NCBI GenBank assembly: GCA_963747835.1
Contig: CAVVGO010000006.1
Location: 124,001-188,000, forward strand
DNA: 64,000 nt
Direction of reading: 5' to 3'
Origin: JAJPKK01 sp963747835
GTDB taxonomy: Bacteria; Pseudomonadota; Alphaproteobacteria; Rhizobiales; Xanthobacteraceae
Positions 1-9,800 of this stretch are shown one piece after another. The notes beneath the pieces are model-generated. The model searched no databases. It worked only from the letters and a program-made list of their open reading frames with translations, and was not told the origin of the DNA. The first letter of the stretch is position 1. Each line of letters opens with the position of its first letter. The position numbers were made by a program, and so were the translations under genes.

Positions 1-442
1 TGCCCTCGTGATCGAGCGGGCCGCCGGCAAGCGCCTTCATGATCACGGCGGAAATTTCGAAATAGCGCGCCTGGGCCTCGTCGGGATCGATGCCGTAATA
101 GGCGATCTCGTGGGGCGAGGCACCGCGCCCCATGCCGAACTCCAGCCGGCCGCCGCTCATCTGGTCGAGCATGCAGATTTCCTCGGCGAGCCGCAGCGGA
201 TGATAGAGCGGAAGCTGGTAGACCAACGGGCCGAACCGCAAGCGCCGCGTGCGCTGGGCGATCGCGGCCAGGAACAGGTTCGGCGACGGCGCCATGCCGA
301 GCGGCGTCGCGTGATGCTCGGCGACATGATAGGCATGAAATCCGGCGCGGTCATACGCCTCGATCAGCGCAAGCCGGTTTTCATAATGCTTGGAAAGCGG
401 CACGCTGCCGCGGTCGAGATGATCGAAGATGCCGAGTTTCAC
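1..442 (-). CDS. LLM-class flavin-dependent oxidoreductase (N-terminal part)
   Basis: Reading the minus strand from a GTG at 442 gives MKLGIFDHLDRGSVPLSKHY and continues open to the left edge, so the C-terminal half is outside the window. Family features are the N-terminal strand KLGIFDHLD, the AEHH segment near residue 43, the LRFGPLVYQLPLYHPLRLAEE core and the RLEFGMGRG strand-turn. These belong to the luciferase-like (bacterial luciferase / F420 or FMN) TIM-barrel monooxygenases, which use reduced flavin to oxygenate small molecules. The substrate cannot be inferred. No strong ribosome site is seen, but no better in-frame start lies upstream. It is divergent from the cupin gene that begins about 50 bp away. 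Confidence 0.8.
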   Translation of the reverse strand, partial: MKLGIFDHLDRGSVPLSKHYENRLALIEAYDRAGFHAYHVAEHHATPLGMAPSPNLFLAAIAQRTRRLRFGPLVYQLPLYHPLRLAEEICMLDQMSGGRLEFGMGRGASPHEIAYYGIDPDEAQARYFEISAVIMKALAGGPLDHEG

Positions 443-492
443 GCGCGCAATTCCGGATGGCAGGGAGATGACATGGAAAGGCGATCCGCCGT

Positions 493-1015
493 GTGGTGAC
501 AGGTCACGATGATGATGGCAAGGCGGTCGTGCTCGCCGACGGGCCGGCCCCGAACGTGCGGCAGCGCTCCTCCGGCATCGTGTCGATCCTCGCCTGGGCG
601 ACCGACGAGACGCCAGCCGACATCGCCGGCACCGCGGACCGCGCCGACCGCGACATCGGCGTCGCGCCGCCGCCGTCCGGCTCGATCCTGCGGATCGTCG
701 ATTTCCCGCCGGTCGCCGCCGCGCCCGCGATCGACCACGCCACGGTCACCCGCGAAATGGGACTCGATGCCGGACCACGGCGCGCCGCCGCGCCACGCCT
801 TCACCCACCGCACCCGCAGCATCGACTACGCGATCGTGCTCGAGGGCGAGATCGACATGCTGCTCGACGACAGCGAGGTCCATCTCGGTCCCGGCGACAT
901 CGTGGTCCAGCAGGGCACCAACCATGCCTGGGTCAACAACGGCGCCGCGACGTGCCGCATCGCCTTCGTGCTGATCGATGCCAAGGAGCCGCCGGCTTGG
1001 ACGAAGTCCCGCTGA
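493..1015 (+). CDS. Cupin-domain protein, frameshifted near 770
   Basis: Two frames join into one cupin protein. From GTG 493 the frame reads VVTGHDDDGKAVVLADGPAP and runs to TREMGLDA near 770. The next frame then supplies PDHGAPPRHAFTHRTRSIDY, LEGEIDMLLDD and GPGDIVVQQGTNHAWVN to the stop at 1015. The second part is the cupin barrel, with the metal-site-like HRTRSIDY and QGTNHAWVN segments. One missing base near 768-775 explains the break; the protein on both sides is well preserved. The true start may be a few codons upstream, since RR precedes VVTGHD in the usual family N-terminus. Related proteins sit beside catabolic dehydrogenases; here a 2-hydroxyacid dehydrogenase follows 38 bp later. 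Confidence 0.65.
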
Positions 1016-1053
1016 GAGAAGACTTGCCCCGAAATAGTTGGAGAAGAAAGGCC

Positions 1054-2033
1054 ATGAAAATCGTGATCCCGGACGACTACCAGGACATGGTCCACGAGCT
1101 CCCGAGCTTCGCTTTGATCAGCCACCACGAGGTGGTGCGCTATCGCGAGCCGGCGCCGGATTTCGATGCACTGGTCGCGGCGGCTTGCCGATGCCGACAT
1201 CGTGGTGGCGATCCGCGAGCGGGTGGAGTTTTCGCGCGCGTTGCTCACGCGATTGCCGAAGCTGCAACTGATCGCGCTGGTGGCGCGCGATGCCGAGCTC
1301 CATCGATTTCGCAGCCTGCACTGAGCTCGGCATCCCGGTCGTCGACCGGCAAAAGCAATTCGCCGGCGTCGCCGGCGGAACTGACGATCGCGCTCATTCG
1401 TGGCGTCGCGGCGCAACATCGCGCTCGAGGCCGAGCGCATGAGGCGCGGCGAGTGGCCGTGCACGCTGTCCCACCGCCTGCGCGGCTCGACACTCGGGCA
1501 TTTTCGGGCTCGGCGCCATCGGCAGCCTGGTGGCGCGGCCGGGCGCGGGCTCGGCATGGAGGTGCTGGTGTGCGGCCAGGAGAGCTCGCGCCGCGCGGGC
1601 GCGGGAGGCCGGCTATCAGGTCGCGGCTAGCAAGGCGGATTTCTTCTCGCGCGCGGACGTGCTGTCGCTCCATGTGCGGTTGCAAGCCCGAGACGCGCGG
1701 GATCGTCGCAGCCGAGGACCTCGTCCGCATGAAGCCGACCGCGCTCATCGTCAACACGCGCGGGCCGAATTGATCGCGCCCGGCGCACTCGTTGCCGCGC
1801 TGCGCAACGGACGGCCCGGCTATGCGGCGGTCGACGTCTACGAGGAGGAGCCAGTCACCGGCGGCAATCATCCGCTCCTGAAAATGCCGAACGCGCTGTG
1901 CCTGCCGCATCTCGGCTGGGCCGAATGGGACAATTTCGACCTCTATTTCGGCGAAGCTTTCGAGCAGATCGTGGCGTTCGAGAAGGGCGAAAAATTGCGG
2001 CTCGCGAATCCGGACGTGAAGCCGCGGCATTGA
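1054..2033 (+). pseudogene. D-isomer-specific 2-hydroxyacid dehydrogenase, multiply frameshifted
   Basis: The start at 1054 (MKIVIPDDYQDMVHELPSFA) has an AGAAAGG ribosome site. The protein can be followed to the end only by changing frame at least seven times. Recognisable pieces include LADADIVVAIRERVEFSRAL, SIDFAACTELGIPVV, the NAD-binding STLGIFGLGAIGSLVA, ADVLSLHVRL, RMKPTALIVNTR and ALRNGRPGYAAVDVYEEEPV, then the C-terminal LPHLGWAEWDNFDLYFGEAF. These are the catalytic and Rossmann parts of a phosphoglycerate-dehydrogenase-like enzyme that reduces 2-ketoacids with NAD(P)H. Nearly all breaks are one-base insertions or deletions in GC-rich runs, while residues between them stay conserved. 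Either poor local sequence or very recent decay would look like this. Confidence 0.7.
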
Positions 2034-2181
2034 TGCAACGCATCAATGGTGGGCGTGCGCCCGCGATCGCGTGGAACTCCACACCGCACCGACGCGCTCC
2101 GGTCTTGACAGCGCCGGGCGAGCGGGATGACGGTTGCGCAACTGGCGCACTCTCATAGGCCAGGATTGGGAGGGTTTCGTC

Positions 2182-3909
2182 ATGTCTCGATCAGGGAACA
2201 CCACGATATTCGAGAAGACCGTCATCATGGCCGGCGCGCTGGCGCTCGCCGCCGCGACGGCCGCGCTCGCGCAGGAGGTCAAACAGACTGCCGGCGAAAT
2301 CGCAAAGACCGCGACCGTCAAGCCGGTGACGCAGGACATGCTCGACCGCGCCGCCGCGGACTCGAACAACTTCCTGCACACCAATGGCGACTACACCCAG
2401 CAGCGCTTCCATCCCAACAAGCAGATCAACGTGTCGAACGTGAAGCGGCTGCATCCGGCCTGGGTCTTCCAGACCGAGGTGAAGGACTCGCTGGAGACCT
2501 CGCCGATCGTGGCGAACGGCGTCATGTACGTCACCACCGCGTTCAGCCACGTCTACGCGCTCGACGCCGGGACCGGCGAAGAGCTGTGGCACTACAAGCA
2601 CGCTATGGGACCGATCACCACCTATTGCTGCGGCCCCAACAACCGCGGCGTCGAGGTGCTCGACGACAAGGTCTATCTGGCGACGCTCGATGCGAAGCTG
2701 GTCGCGCTCGACGCCAAGACCGGCAAGCCGGTGTGGCAATCGGTCATCGCGGACCCCGAGCTCGGTTACAGCGAAACCATGGCGCCGACCGTGGTCAAAG
2801 GCAAAGTGCTGGTCGGCATCAACGGCGGCGAATACGGCATCCGCGGCTTCGTCAAGGCGTTCGACGCCAAGGACGGCAAGCTGTTATGGACCTTCGACAC
2901 GACGCCGGAGGATTCGGCCGGCGTATGGGCCGAGAAGGACGCCACCGGCCGCGACATGCACCGCGACATTGCGGCCGAAAAGGCGCAGTTCGCCAAGGCC
3001 GGAGACCCGTACAAGACGCTGGGCGGCGGCGTGTGGCAGAACCCGTCGGTCGACCTCGCCGCCAACCGCATCTACTTCGTAGTCGGCAATCCGTCGCCCG
3101 ATCTCGACGGCTCACTGCGCCCGGGCGACAATCTCTACACCGACTCGCTGGTCTCGCTCGATCTCGACACCGGCAAGTATGTCTGCCACTTCCAGTACAT
3201 CGCCCACGACCTGTGGGACCTCGATGCCGTCAGCCCGACCGTGCTGGTCAACGTCAAGGACAAGACCGGCAAGGTGATCCCGGGCGTGCTCCATGCCGGC
3301 AAGACCGGCCATATCTATGTGCACGACCGCAAGGACTGCAGCCTGATCCGCTTCTCAGACCCGATGGTGCCGCAGGAGAACATGTGGACGCTGCCGACCG
3401 CGCAGGGCGCCCGTATGCTGCCCGGCGCCAATGGCGGCGTGGAATGGTCGCCGATCGCGGTCAATCCCGGGCTCGCCCTATCCTACGCCATCAACCTGCA
3501 CCAGCCGATGACCTACCAGGTTGAAAGTTCGCCCTATCCGGGCGGCAAGCTGTGGCTCGGCGGCGCCTTCAAGGTAATCCCGAGCGAGGCGCAGGCCGGC
3601 AACATCACGGCGGTGGACTACAACACCGGCAGGATCCGCTGGCAGGTGAAGACGCCGCAGCCGATGATCGGCGGCATTCTGGCGACCGCCGGCGGGCTGG
3701 TGTTCACCGGCGAAGGCAATGGCCGGTTCCGCGCCTATGACGCCACCAACGGCAAGGTGCTGTGGAGCTTCAATGCCGGCGCCGGCGTCAACGCGCCGCC
3801 GTCGTCCTATGCGGTGGACGGCAAGCAATACATCGTGGTGGGCGCCGGCGGCAACGTCCAGCTCGACTACAAGCGCGGCAATGCCATCATCGCGTTCACG
3901 CTCGAGTGA
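2182..3909 (+). CDS. PQQ-dependent alcohol dehydrogenase with lanthanide-type Asp-x-Asp site
   Basis: 575 residues. The start at 2182 follows GGGAGG and gives a signal peptide ending ALAQE near residue 31, so the enzyme is periplasmic. It is an eight-bladed quinoprotein dehydrogenase. Seen: the vicinal disulfide pair C149-C150 in TYCCGPNNRG, the metal-ligand region GGEYGIRGF (E217), GNPSP (N302), and HDLWDLD with the catalytic Asp at 346 and a second Asp at 348. In the MxaF/ExaA-type calcium enzymes the +2 position is Ala or Ser; in XoxF and PedH it is Asp and coordinates a lanthanide. No haem motif lies in this protein; a dihaem cytochrome c gene follows and is the likely electron acceptor. 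The alcohol substrate is not evident. Confidence 0.9.
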   Translation: MSRSGNTTIFEKTVIMAGALALAAATAALAQEVKQTAGEIAKTATVKPVTQDMLDRAAADSNNFLHTNGDYTQQRFHPNKQINVSNVKRLHPAWVFQTEVKDSLETSPIVANGVMYVTTAFSHVYALDAGTGEELWHYKHAMGPITTYCCGPNNRGVEVLDDKVYLATLDAKLVALDAKTGKPVWQSVIADPELGYSETMAPTVVKGKVLVGINGGEYGIRGFVKAFDAKDGKLLWTFDTTPEDSAGVWAEKDATGRDMHRDIAAEKAQFAKAGDPYKTLGGGVWQNPSVDLAANRIYFVVGNPSPDLDGSLRPGDNLYTDSLVSLDLDTGKYVCHFQYIAHDLWDLDAVSPTVLVNVKDKTGKVIPGVLHAGKTGHIYVHDRKDCSLIRFSDPMVPQENMWTLPTAQGARMLPGANGGVEWSPIAVNPGLALSYAINLHQPMTYQVESSPYPGGKLWLGGAFKVIPSEAQAGNITAVDYNTGRIRWQVKTPQPMIGGILATAGGLVFTGEGNGRFRAYDATNGKVLWSFNAGAGVNAPPSSYAVDGKQYIVVGAGGNVQLDYKRGNAIIAFTLE

Positions 3910-4013
3910 GGTCGAATTGCAGTTCCGAACGTCTCAGTTGGAGCGACCGTTGACGAGCTTGCATCGTTATCGCCGGGCTTTGGCGCTGAGTTAGTTTGAC
4001 TGTCGCTCTGCTC

Positions 4014-4071
4014 CCCTCCCCCTTGTGGGGTAGGGGTCGGGGGTGGGGGTCCCTCCCCACAAGGGGGAGGG
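4014..4071. repeat. REP-like inverted repeat or terminator stem
   Basis: A perfect 17-bp inverted repeat, CCCTCCCCCTTGTGGGG (4014-4030) and its complement (4055-4071), is separated by a G-rich 24-nt loop. It lies between the PQQ dehydrogenase and the cytochrome gene. Elements of this composition are scattered through many Hyphomicrobiales genomes as intergenic palindromes. It could also attenuate read-through from the dehydrogenase into the cytochrome. Confidence 0.6.
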
Positions 4072-4124
4072 AGAAGATGCTGTGGGGCAACGGTCTGACC
4101 AGCGCCATAGGGATAAGCCCGGCC

Positions 4125-4736
4125 ATGAATCCCAAGTCCGTAAAGTTGAACGAAATGCGCTCCAAGACGGCGGCATTTCTGGTCGCCCTCACAACCACAT
4201 ACCTGGGATTCGTCCCGGTCAGCGCGACCGCGCAGACGATCGACCAGAAGGCCGCGCAATGCGCGGCCTGCCACGGCGACAACGGCATTCCGGCCGACAA
4301 GTCGTGGCCGGTGATCTGGGGCCAGTACCAGGGCTATGTCTATTTCCAGCTGCGCGACTTCAAGAGCGGCGCCCGCAAGAGTGACGTGATGGGGCCGATC
4401 GCCCAGGCGTTCGAACGTGACGACATGCTGGCGCTCGGGTTCTACTTCTCCCAGAAGCCATGGCCGGACCTGCGCCAGCCGCGCGCGCCCGCGGACGTCG
4501 GTGCCAAGGCCGTGACCGCGAACACTTCGGTCGGATGCACCGGCTGCCACCAGGCCGGCTACCTGGGCGAGGGAACCCAGCCGCGCCTTGCCGGACAGAG
4601 CAGGATCTATATGCAGCAGACCATGATGGATTTCCGCACCCACGCGCGCGGCAACAATCCCGGCATGTCCGATCTGATGATGGCGACCTCCGTGGATCAG
4701 ATCGCGGCGCTGGCGGACTACCTCGCAGGACTGTGA
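4125..4736 (+). CDS. Dihaem cytochrome c (c4-like)
   Basis: 203 residues from ATG 4125, preceded by AGGGA; ATG 4155 is an alternative. A hydrophobic signal segment (residues 14-36) ends VSATAQT. Two covalent haem sites are visible, CAACH (46-50) and CTGCH (138-142), with downstream Met candidates, giving a two-domain c4-type architecture. Such proteins carry electrons from periplasmic dehydrogenases to terminal oxidases. It lies about 215 bp downstream of the PQQ alcohol dehydrogenase on the same strand and is its probable redox partner, with the REP-like stem between them. It converges with the ankyrin gene, the two stop codons being 2 bp apart. Confidence 0.85.
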   Translation: MNPKSVKLNEMRSKTAAFLVALTTTYLGFVPVSATAQTIDQKAAQCAACHGDNGIPADKSWPVIWGQYQGYVYFQLRDFKSGARKSDVMGPIAQAFERDDMLALGFYFSQKPWPDLRQPRAPADVGAKAVTANTSVGCTGCHQAGYLGEGTQPRLAGQSRIYMQQTMMDFRTHARGNNPGMSDLMMATSVDQIAALADYLAGL

Positions 4737-4738
4737 GT

Positions 4739-5689
4739 TCAGGTGGCTCCGCCGCGGCCGAGGCGCTCGCGCACGGCCGCATTGGCGGCGAGATCGGCGG
4801 CGGACTTGCCGGCCTTGTCGGTGCGGGCCGGATCGGCGCCGTGGCGCAGCAGCACGTCGACGATTTCGGGATCGCCACGCTGCGCCGCGATCATCAGGGC
4901 GGTGCGGCCACGATTATCGGCGGCGTCGATCATGGAGCCGCGATCCATCAGTACCTCGATGACGGACGCGGTCGCGCGCGCGCCGACGCCGTCCTCGGGA
5001 CCTGCCGCCCACATCAGCGCGGTGAGGTCGTTGCCGTAGTGCGCCCTTGCGTCGACGCCGGTGTCGAGCAGGCGGCGCACCACGAGATCGAAGCCGCGCC
5101 CGGCCGCGTAGACGATCGCGGCTTTGCCGGTCGCGTCCACCAGATTGGGATCGGCGCCGCGGCCGAGTAGCAATTCGACGATGCGGTCGTTGCCCTTGTA
5201 GGCGGCGGCAGCGAGCGGCGACACCCCGGAGCGGCCGGTGAGATTGGGATCGGCGCCCCTGGCGAGCAGTAGCGCCGCCGTCGACGGCCGGTCGCTTTCG
5301 GCCGCCACCCAAAGCGCAGTGGCGCCGGTGAGGTCGCGCGCATCGATTGGCGCGCCGGCCGCCAGGAAGCGCTCCACCAGCGCCACATTGCCACCGCGCG
5401 CCGCATGGGCGAGCGCCATCGCGCCCGCCCGGTCGCGCGCCTCGAGCGAAGCACCGTCCGCAAGAAGCCGGCCCGCGAGCGCCACGCAACCGCGCGAAGA
5501 CGCCGTAAACAGGATCGCGTTGCGCTGGATCGAAGTCATGCCGGACTTGCCGGTGTCGTAGCTCACGTCAAGATCGCGGCAGTCGCCTTCGGCGGCGCGG
5601 GCCGGGTGAATCGTCGCGGCACAAAAGAGCGCGGCCGCCCATAGGGCGCGTCGGGCCGCTGGCGCGAGCTTGCTACCCGAGCTTGCCAA
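4739..5689 (-). CDS. Secreted ankyrin-repeat protein
   Basis: About 316 residues if the TTG at 5689 is used; no ATG or GTG fits well. This start overlaps the last 17 bp of the TRAP-binding-protein gene, which suggests translational coupling. A signal segment, RRALWAAALFCAATIHPARA, precedes a short mature N-terminus and then about seven ankyrin repeats, with cores such as GATALWVAAESDRP, GVSPLAAAAYKGND, GKAAIVYAAGRGFD and GRTALMIAAQRGDP. Ankyrin arrays bind proteins and have no catalytic role of their own. Export would place it in the periplasm beside the solute-binding protein and the quinoprotein system. The partner is unknown. Confidence 0.75.
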   Translation of the reverse strand: MASSGSKLAPAARRALWAAALFCAATIHPARAAEGDCRDLDVSYDTGKSGMTSIQRNAILFTASSRGCVALAGRLLADGASLEARDRAGAMALAHAARGGNVALVERFLAAGAPIDARDLTGATALWVAAESDRPSTAALLLARGADPNLTGRSGVSPLAAAAYKGNDRIVELLLGRGADPNLVDATGKAAIVYAAGRGFDLVVRRLLDTGVDARAHYGNDLTALMWAAGPEDGVGARATASVIEVLMDRGSMIDAADNRGRTALMIAAQRGDPEIVDVLLRHGADPARTDKAGKSAADLAANAAVRERLGRGGAT

Positions 5690-6701
5690 CCTCGGCCTCC
5701 AGCAGCGTCCAGCACTTCGATCCGAGCTTGTCCTTCCAGGTGGCGTAGACCGGGGCAAGCCGGGCGCGGAACGGCGCCTGGTCGACATCATTGAAGACGA
5801 GGCCGGCGGCGATGAAGCGTGCGCGCAGGCTCGCGTTGAGCTCGCCCTGGTCGATGCGCTGCTGGCGTACGTAGCGGGTGACGTTGCGGGTAATCGTGTC
5901 CCTGATGTCGGCGTGCAGGCTGCGCCAGGTCGGGAGGTGTGCCATCTCGTTGAAGCCGGACCACATATGGTTTGTGGCGCTGACGTATTTCACCACCTCG
6001 TAGATCTTGAAGCCTTCCAGCACGGCGAGCGGGTTTTCCTGGGCCCCGACCTTGCCGGTCTTGATCGCGTCGTAGATGAGGTTCGCCGGCGTCGTCACCG
6101 GCTCGGCGCCGAACGCCCGGAAGGTGTCGAAGATCATCTGCCCGGGCGGCACCCTGATCTTCACGCCGGTGAGATCGTCCGGCACCACCACCGGGCGCGC
6201 CACCGTGGTGATCTGGCGCATGCCGTTGTCGAAGCCGGCGACCGGGAACAGATACATGTCCTTCGCCGCCATCTCGTCGGCCATGTAGGCGCCGAGCGGG
6301 CTGTCGATCGCCTTTTGGGCCTCCGTCGAGGACTTGAACGCGAACGGCACCTGCTGCACTTCCGCCATCGGAACGACGGTGCCGATGATCCCGCCCATCA
6401 GGGTGAAGAACTGGATTTCGCCCGACAGCAGCAGCTTGAGCGCCGCCGGATCACCGGCGACGAGCTTGTTGTTCTCGGGACGGATGGTCGCCTCGACGCG
6501 CCCGTTGGTCTCTTGGCGGATCGTCTCCCACATCGCGACGAGGTTCTTATGCAGCGTCCCGACCGCGGCCTGGTTGTGGTACTGGACGAACTTGAATTCG
6601 GCCGCCTGCGTGCGCCTGACGATGATCGTGGCTCCGGTGGCGGCGGCTCCCGCCAGCACCGCGCGTCGCGTCCAGGGCTTTTGCGTTCGGGGTTTCTTCA
6701 T
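5673..6701 (-). CDS. TRAP transporter solute-binding protein, DctP family
   Basis: 342 residues from ATG 6701, with GGAG 10 nt upstream. The N-terminus TRRAVLAGAAATGATIIVRR is a Tat-type signal. Family marks include RPENNKLVAGDPAALKLLLS near residues 70-90, the DDLTGVKIRVPPGQMIFDTF ligand loop with its conserved Arg, and the QENPLAVLEGFKIYEVVKYV hinge. DctP proteins capture carboxylates or related solutes in the periplasm and pass them to DctQ/DctM membrane subunits. No dctQ or dctM gene is present nearby, so this is an orphan binding protein here. Its 3' end is fused by overlap to the ankyrin gene. Confidence 0.9.
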   Translation of the reverse strand: MKKPRTQKPWTRRAVLAGAAATGATIIVRRTQAAEFKFVQYHNQAAVGTLHKNLVAMWETIRQETNGRVEATIRPENNKLVAGDPAALKLLLSGEIQFFTLMGGIIGTVVPMAEVQQVPFAFKSSTEAQKAIDSPLGAYMADEMAAKDMYLFPVAGFDNGMRQITTVARPVVVPDDLTGVKIRVPPGQMIFDTFRAFGAEPVTTPANLIYDAIKTGKVGAQENPLAVLEGFKIYEVVKYVSATNHMWSGFNEMAHLPTWRSLHADIRDTITRNVTRYVRQQRIDQGELNASLRARFIAAGLVFNDVDQAPFRARLAPVYATWKDKLGSKCWTLLEAEVGKLG

Positions 6702-6872
6702 GCTCTGCGCTCCGCGGATTGGAGGGCGATCCGGGCCGATGCGCATTTCTATGGGTTGCGCTGCGTCGATGCAACGGCTTGAACCCCCGTCGTCCGACTG
6801 TCGACCTCTCGGGCTGCTGTTGCTGCAGAGCACATTCGGCGGGCTGCCGCGCAAAAGAAACCGTCCGCGCAG

Positions 6873-9800
6873 CTAGTCTTCAAACGCCTCCCCGTCGCGG
6901 ATCGACCGTTTGATGCTTTGGTCCGCGTAGCCGGCAACGGCCTCGTATAGCTCATAGGCCGGTGAAAATCGGCGCAACTCTGCAAGTGCTTTGCCCGCTT
7001 CCTCCTTCATATGGAGATCTCGAGGAGTTGGCTCACCAGGAGTTCCCCAGTGCACTCCTCCAATGGTCGAAGCGAAGAGGGCGCTTATCGCCGCACTGAC
7101 GGTCTGCTTTCCGAATTGCTTTGCCCGCTCAAGAAATCGGACCACAAACGAGCGCTGCTCAAATATAAATTCAGCATGAGCCTGACTAAGAATCTTGGAG
7201 ATCGCCTGGATATCGGCCTGTGCTGCGCTATCCGCCCAGTTCTGGAGCGCAGCGACCAAGATGGCGTCGAATGGCTTGAACATTGTGTCGAAGAGTTGTG
7301 CGCTGCGTTCCCTGAAAATCAGATCGTCCCGCGACTTCAGCCACTCGGACACTTGACGGAGCACGATGTTGAAATCAGACGATTCTCTGAATCGGAGATG
7401 CACATGGCCGTACGGTCCATCGTTACACGGCCGATAATTCCAATCTTCGTTCTCTGCGGCGAAATTCACTCGATCCATAAAAAACCTAGCCAACCGTAGG
7501 GCATTGCCTTTCGAGACGGCGGCCAGGAAGGTCTCGATCCAGTGGCCGTTCAGTTCTGAAAGCGACATCAATTTGTTGAGGAGCAAATCAACGTCGTCAT
7601 CGGACATTGCACGTAAGAAATCTCCGTTGTATGAAAAGCAGCCCATAAACGCGAAATCAGCAAGTTCACTGGAACTCCCAACATCGATGCACTTTAGCAA
7701 CTCGATGGCCAACTTGTGGTTACCCTTCGCGACTGTGCGGACAGCTCCCACCGCACAACGTGCGACCCACGCGTCTTTGGCGCTTAGCGCTTTGCGCAGC
7801 ACTGCCACTTCTTCCGGCGTCGAGTCGCGACCTTCCAAGTTGATCGCGCTGAATGCTTGGCCAACCGCTGCCTGTAAATCATGAGAGTCGGATGCAAGAA
7901 ATCGCTTCGCACTGTCGAGCCCGCCGGCAAGGTCATCGTTCAGGACCTTTGCAAGAGCCATCCCTGCGAACCGCTTGGTGAGCGAATCCGGGCGCGCCAT
8001 CGCATCAGCCACGATCGCTTTTGACAGCGCCGGTGATGCATTGACAAGCTGCAAGACCAACACATGGGGGGACGCTTTTCCCGCCGCGTAGTGGGCGCTA
8101 ATGTGCGCCATCTGCTGCTCGATAAACTTGCGCAGCGCGTCGCCCTCAGGATTTGCTTTGATGAGTTCAGCAGTCAGCGCACGGAGATGCCTGCTCCAAT
8201 CCGCCGCCTGCTTCTCGAAGTCAGCATGTCTCTCGATAAGATGGCCGTAGCCATCTATCAACGTATACAAAGTTCGGAATTCCAACGATCTGGGCAACAA
8301 CGACAAAATTCGTTTGGCGGCCAGCTTGGTTTCCTTTGGCCCATAGTTCGCATGCCACGATACAGCGTGACCAATTTCAATTAGAACAATCGAAGCTATT
8401 TTCTGAACGTGGATTGCTCTTTCAATTTTTACAAAGATATCAAGAAACTCCTTCGACCATTTTTGGACACTCTCCGCTGGACGATCCATGGGAAACACGG
8501 GAAACCGTACCGCCAAATAAAGAGTCTGCGCGGCGAGTAGGGCTGGCCGCGGATTCGGATGGGACAAGGTGGCAATGATCGCATCTACGACCTTGGCGCG
8601 AGGCTCCGACACCGCCTCAACCAACACATCGAATTTTGTTATGGCAAAGCTCCGACCGCTGGAAGTTGTTGTATGTCCTTCTGGCTCGAGAATGCCTTTC
8701 AAGATGTCAAAAGGCGAGTTCCGGTGATTCCAGGCATCATCCCGCTTGAGCAAAGAGAGGCCGAAATCAACGATGGCCTTGTTGTATTGGACGGGCTTAT
8801 TGGGCTCAACCGCACAAAGTTCCGAAAGAATTCGGATGGCATGGCCAGGATGCTGGTCGAGCGGTCTGTCATCAGCCTTTCCAAGTTCCCATAGGCACTC
8901 ACATGCTCGATGGACATGTTCGTAACTGTAAGCGGCGTATTTGATGAGGGGGGGCAAATCGTGGAGGTATGCCCCTTCGCGAATGAGCCTCTCCGCGAAG
9001 GTCAGCGCTCGATCCGGCTGATAGTAGGCCACGCCGGTAACGGCCTGGACGTGTGGATCGGAGTACGCTCTCGAAGGGCGGAGTTTCCTCCAGATGCCAT
9101 CAAGAAGGCGACTATTGCTCGGATTGCCGTTAGCGAGTCGCCAGTCGAGCTTTCCGAGGTTCAGTAGAAGGTGTCCGACCTGATGGTCATTTGCTGCTTC
9201 AAACACCTTTTCAGCGTAGCCGGTCGACGTACGTCTTTCTCCGATGCAGGTACGCTCGATAATGTGATCCGCAAGAATATCCGGGGATAGGCGATACTGG
9301 CCTCCGCGCTTGAACAGCACGCCAGCTTCCGTGAGCAGACGAATGAACCGATTGATGTCATGTGGGGGAACACCTTCCACCATCTTGACCAAATTGGCGA
9401 TTGACTCGTCTTCCGAATGGAAGGGCTGGACCAGTGCCAATATCCGCAGCATTGCTCTTATCGGCTCTGCGTCTTTGCCACCGACATCGCCAGCGATTAT
9501 GTCCTGGAATTTACTAAGAAGGGTAATACGAAAGGAGTCTTCATTCTTAATAAGCTCAACGTGCCTTTTATCTCTGGCAACCACCTGTGCACCGATAATG
9601 GTTGCAAGTGGGCAATCGAGTGTCAGCCAGGCAATGTCTTTAGCCGCCTCAGTCGGCCCACCCATAGCCTCCAACACCTGCCGCGCTAGCTCGGTCGCTA
9701 GCGCAAGGCTTAAGGGCAGTATTCTAACCTCGACTACGCTATCCCCAGCTAACGCGAAATTACCAGCCTGCGATCTGATATAGTCGATTCCATAAGGACG

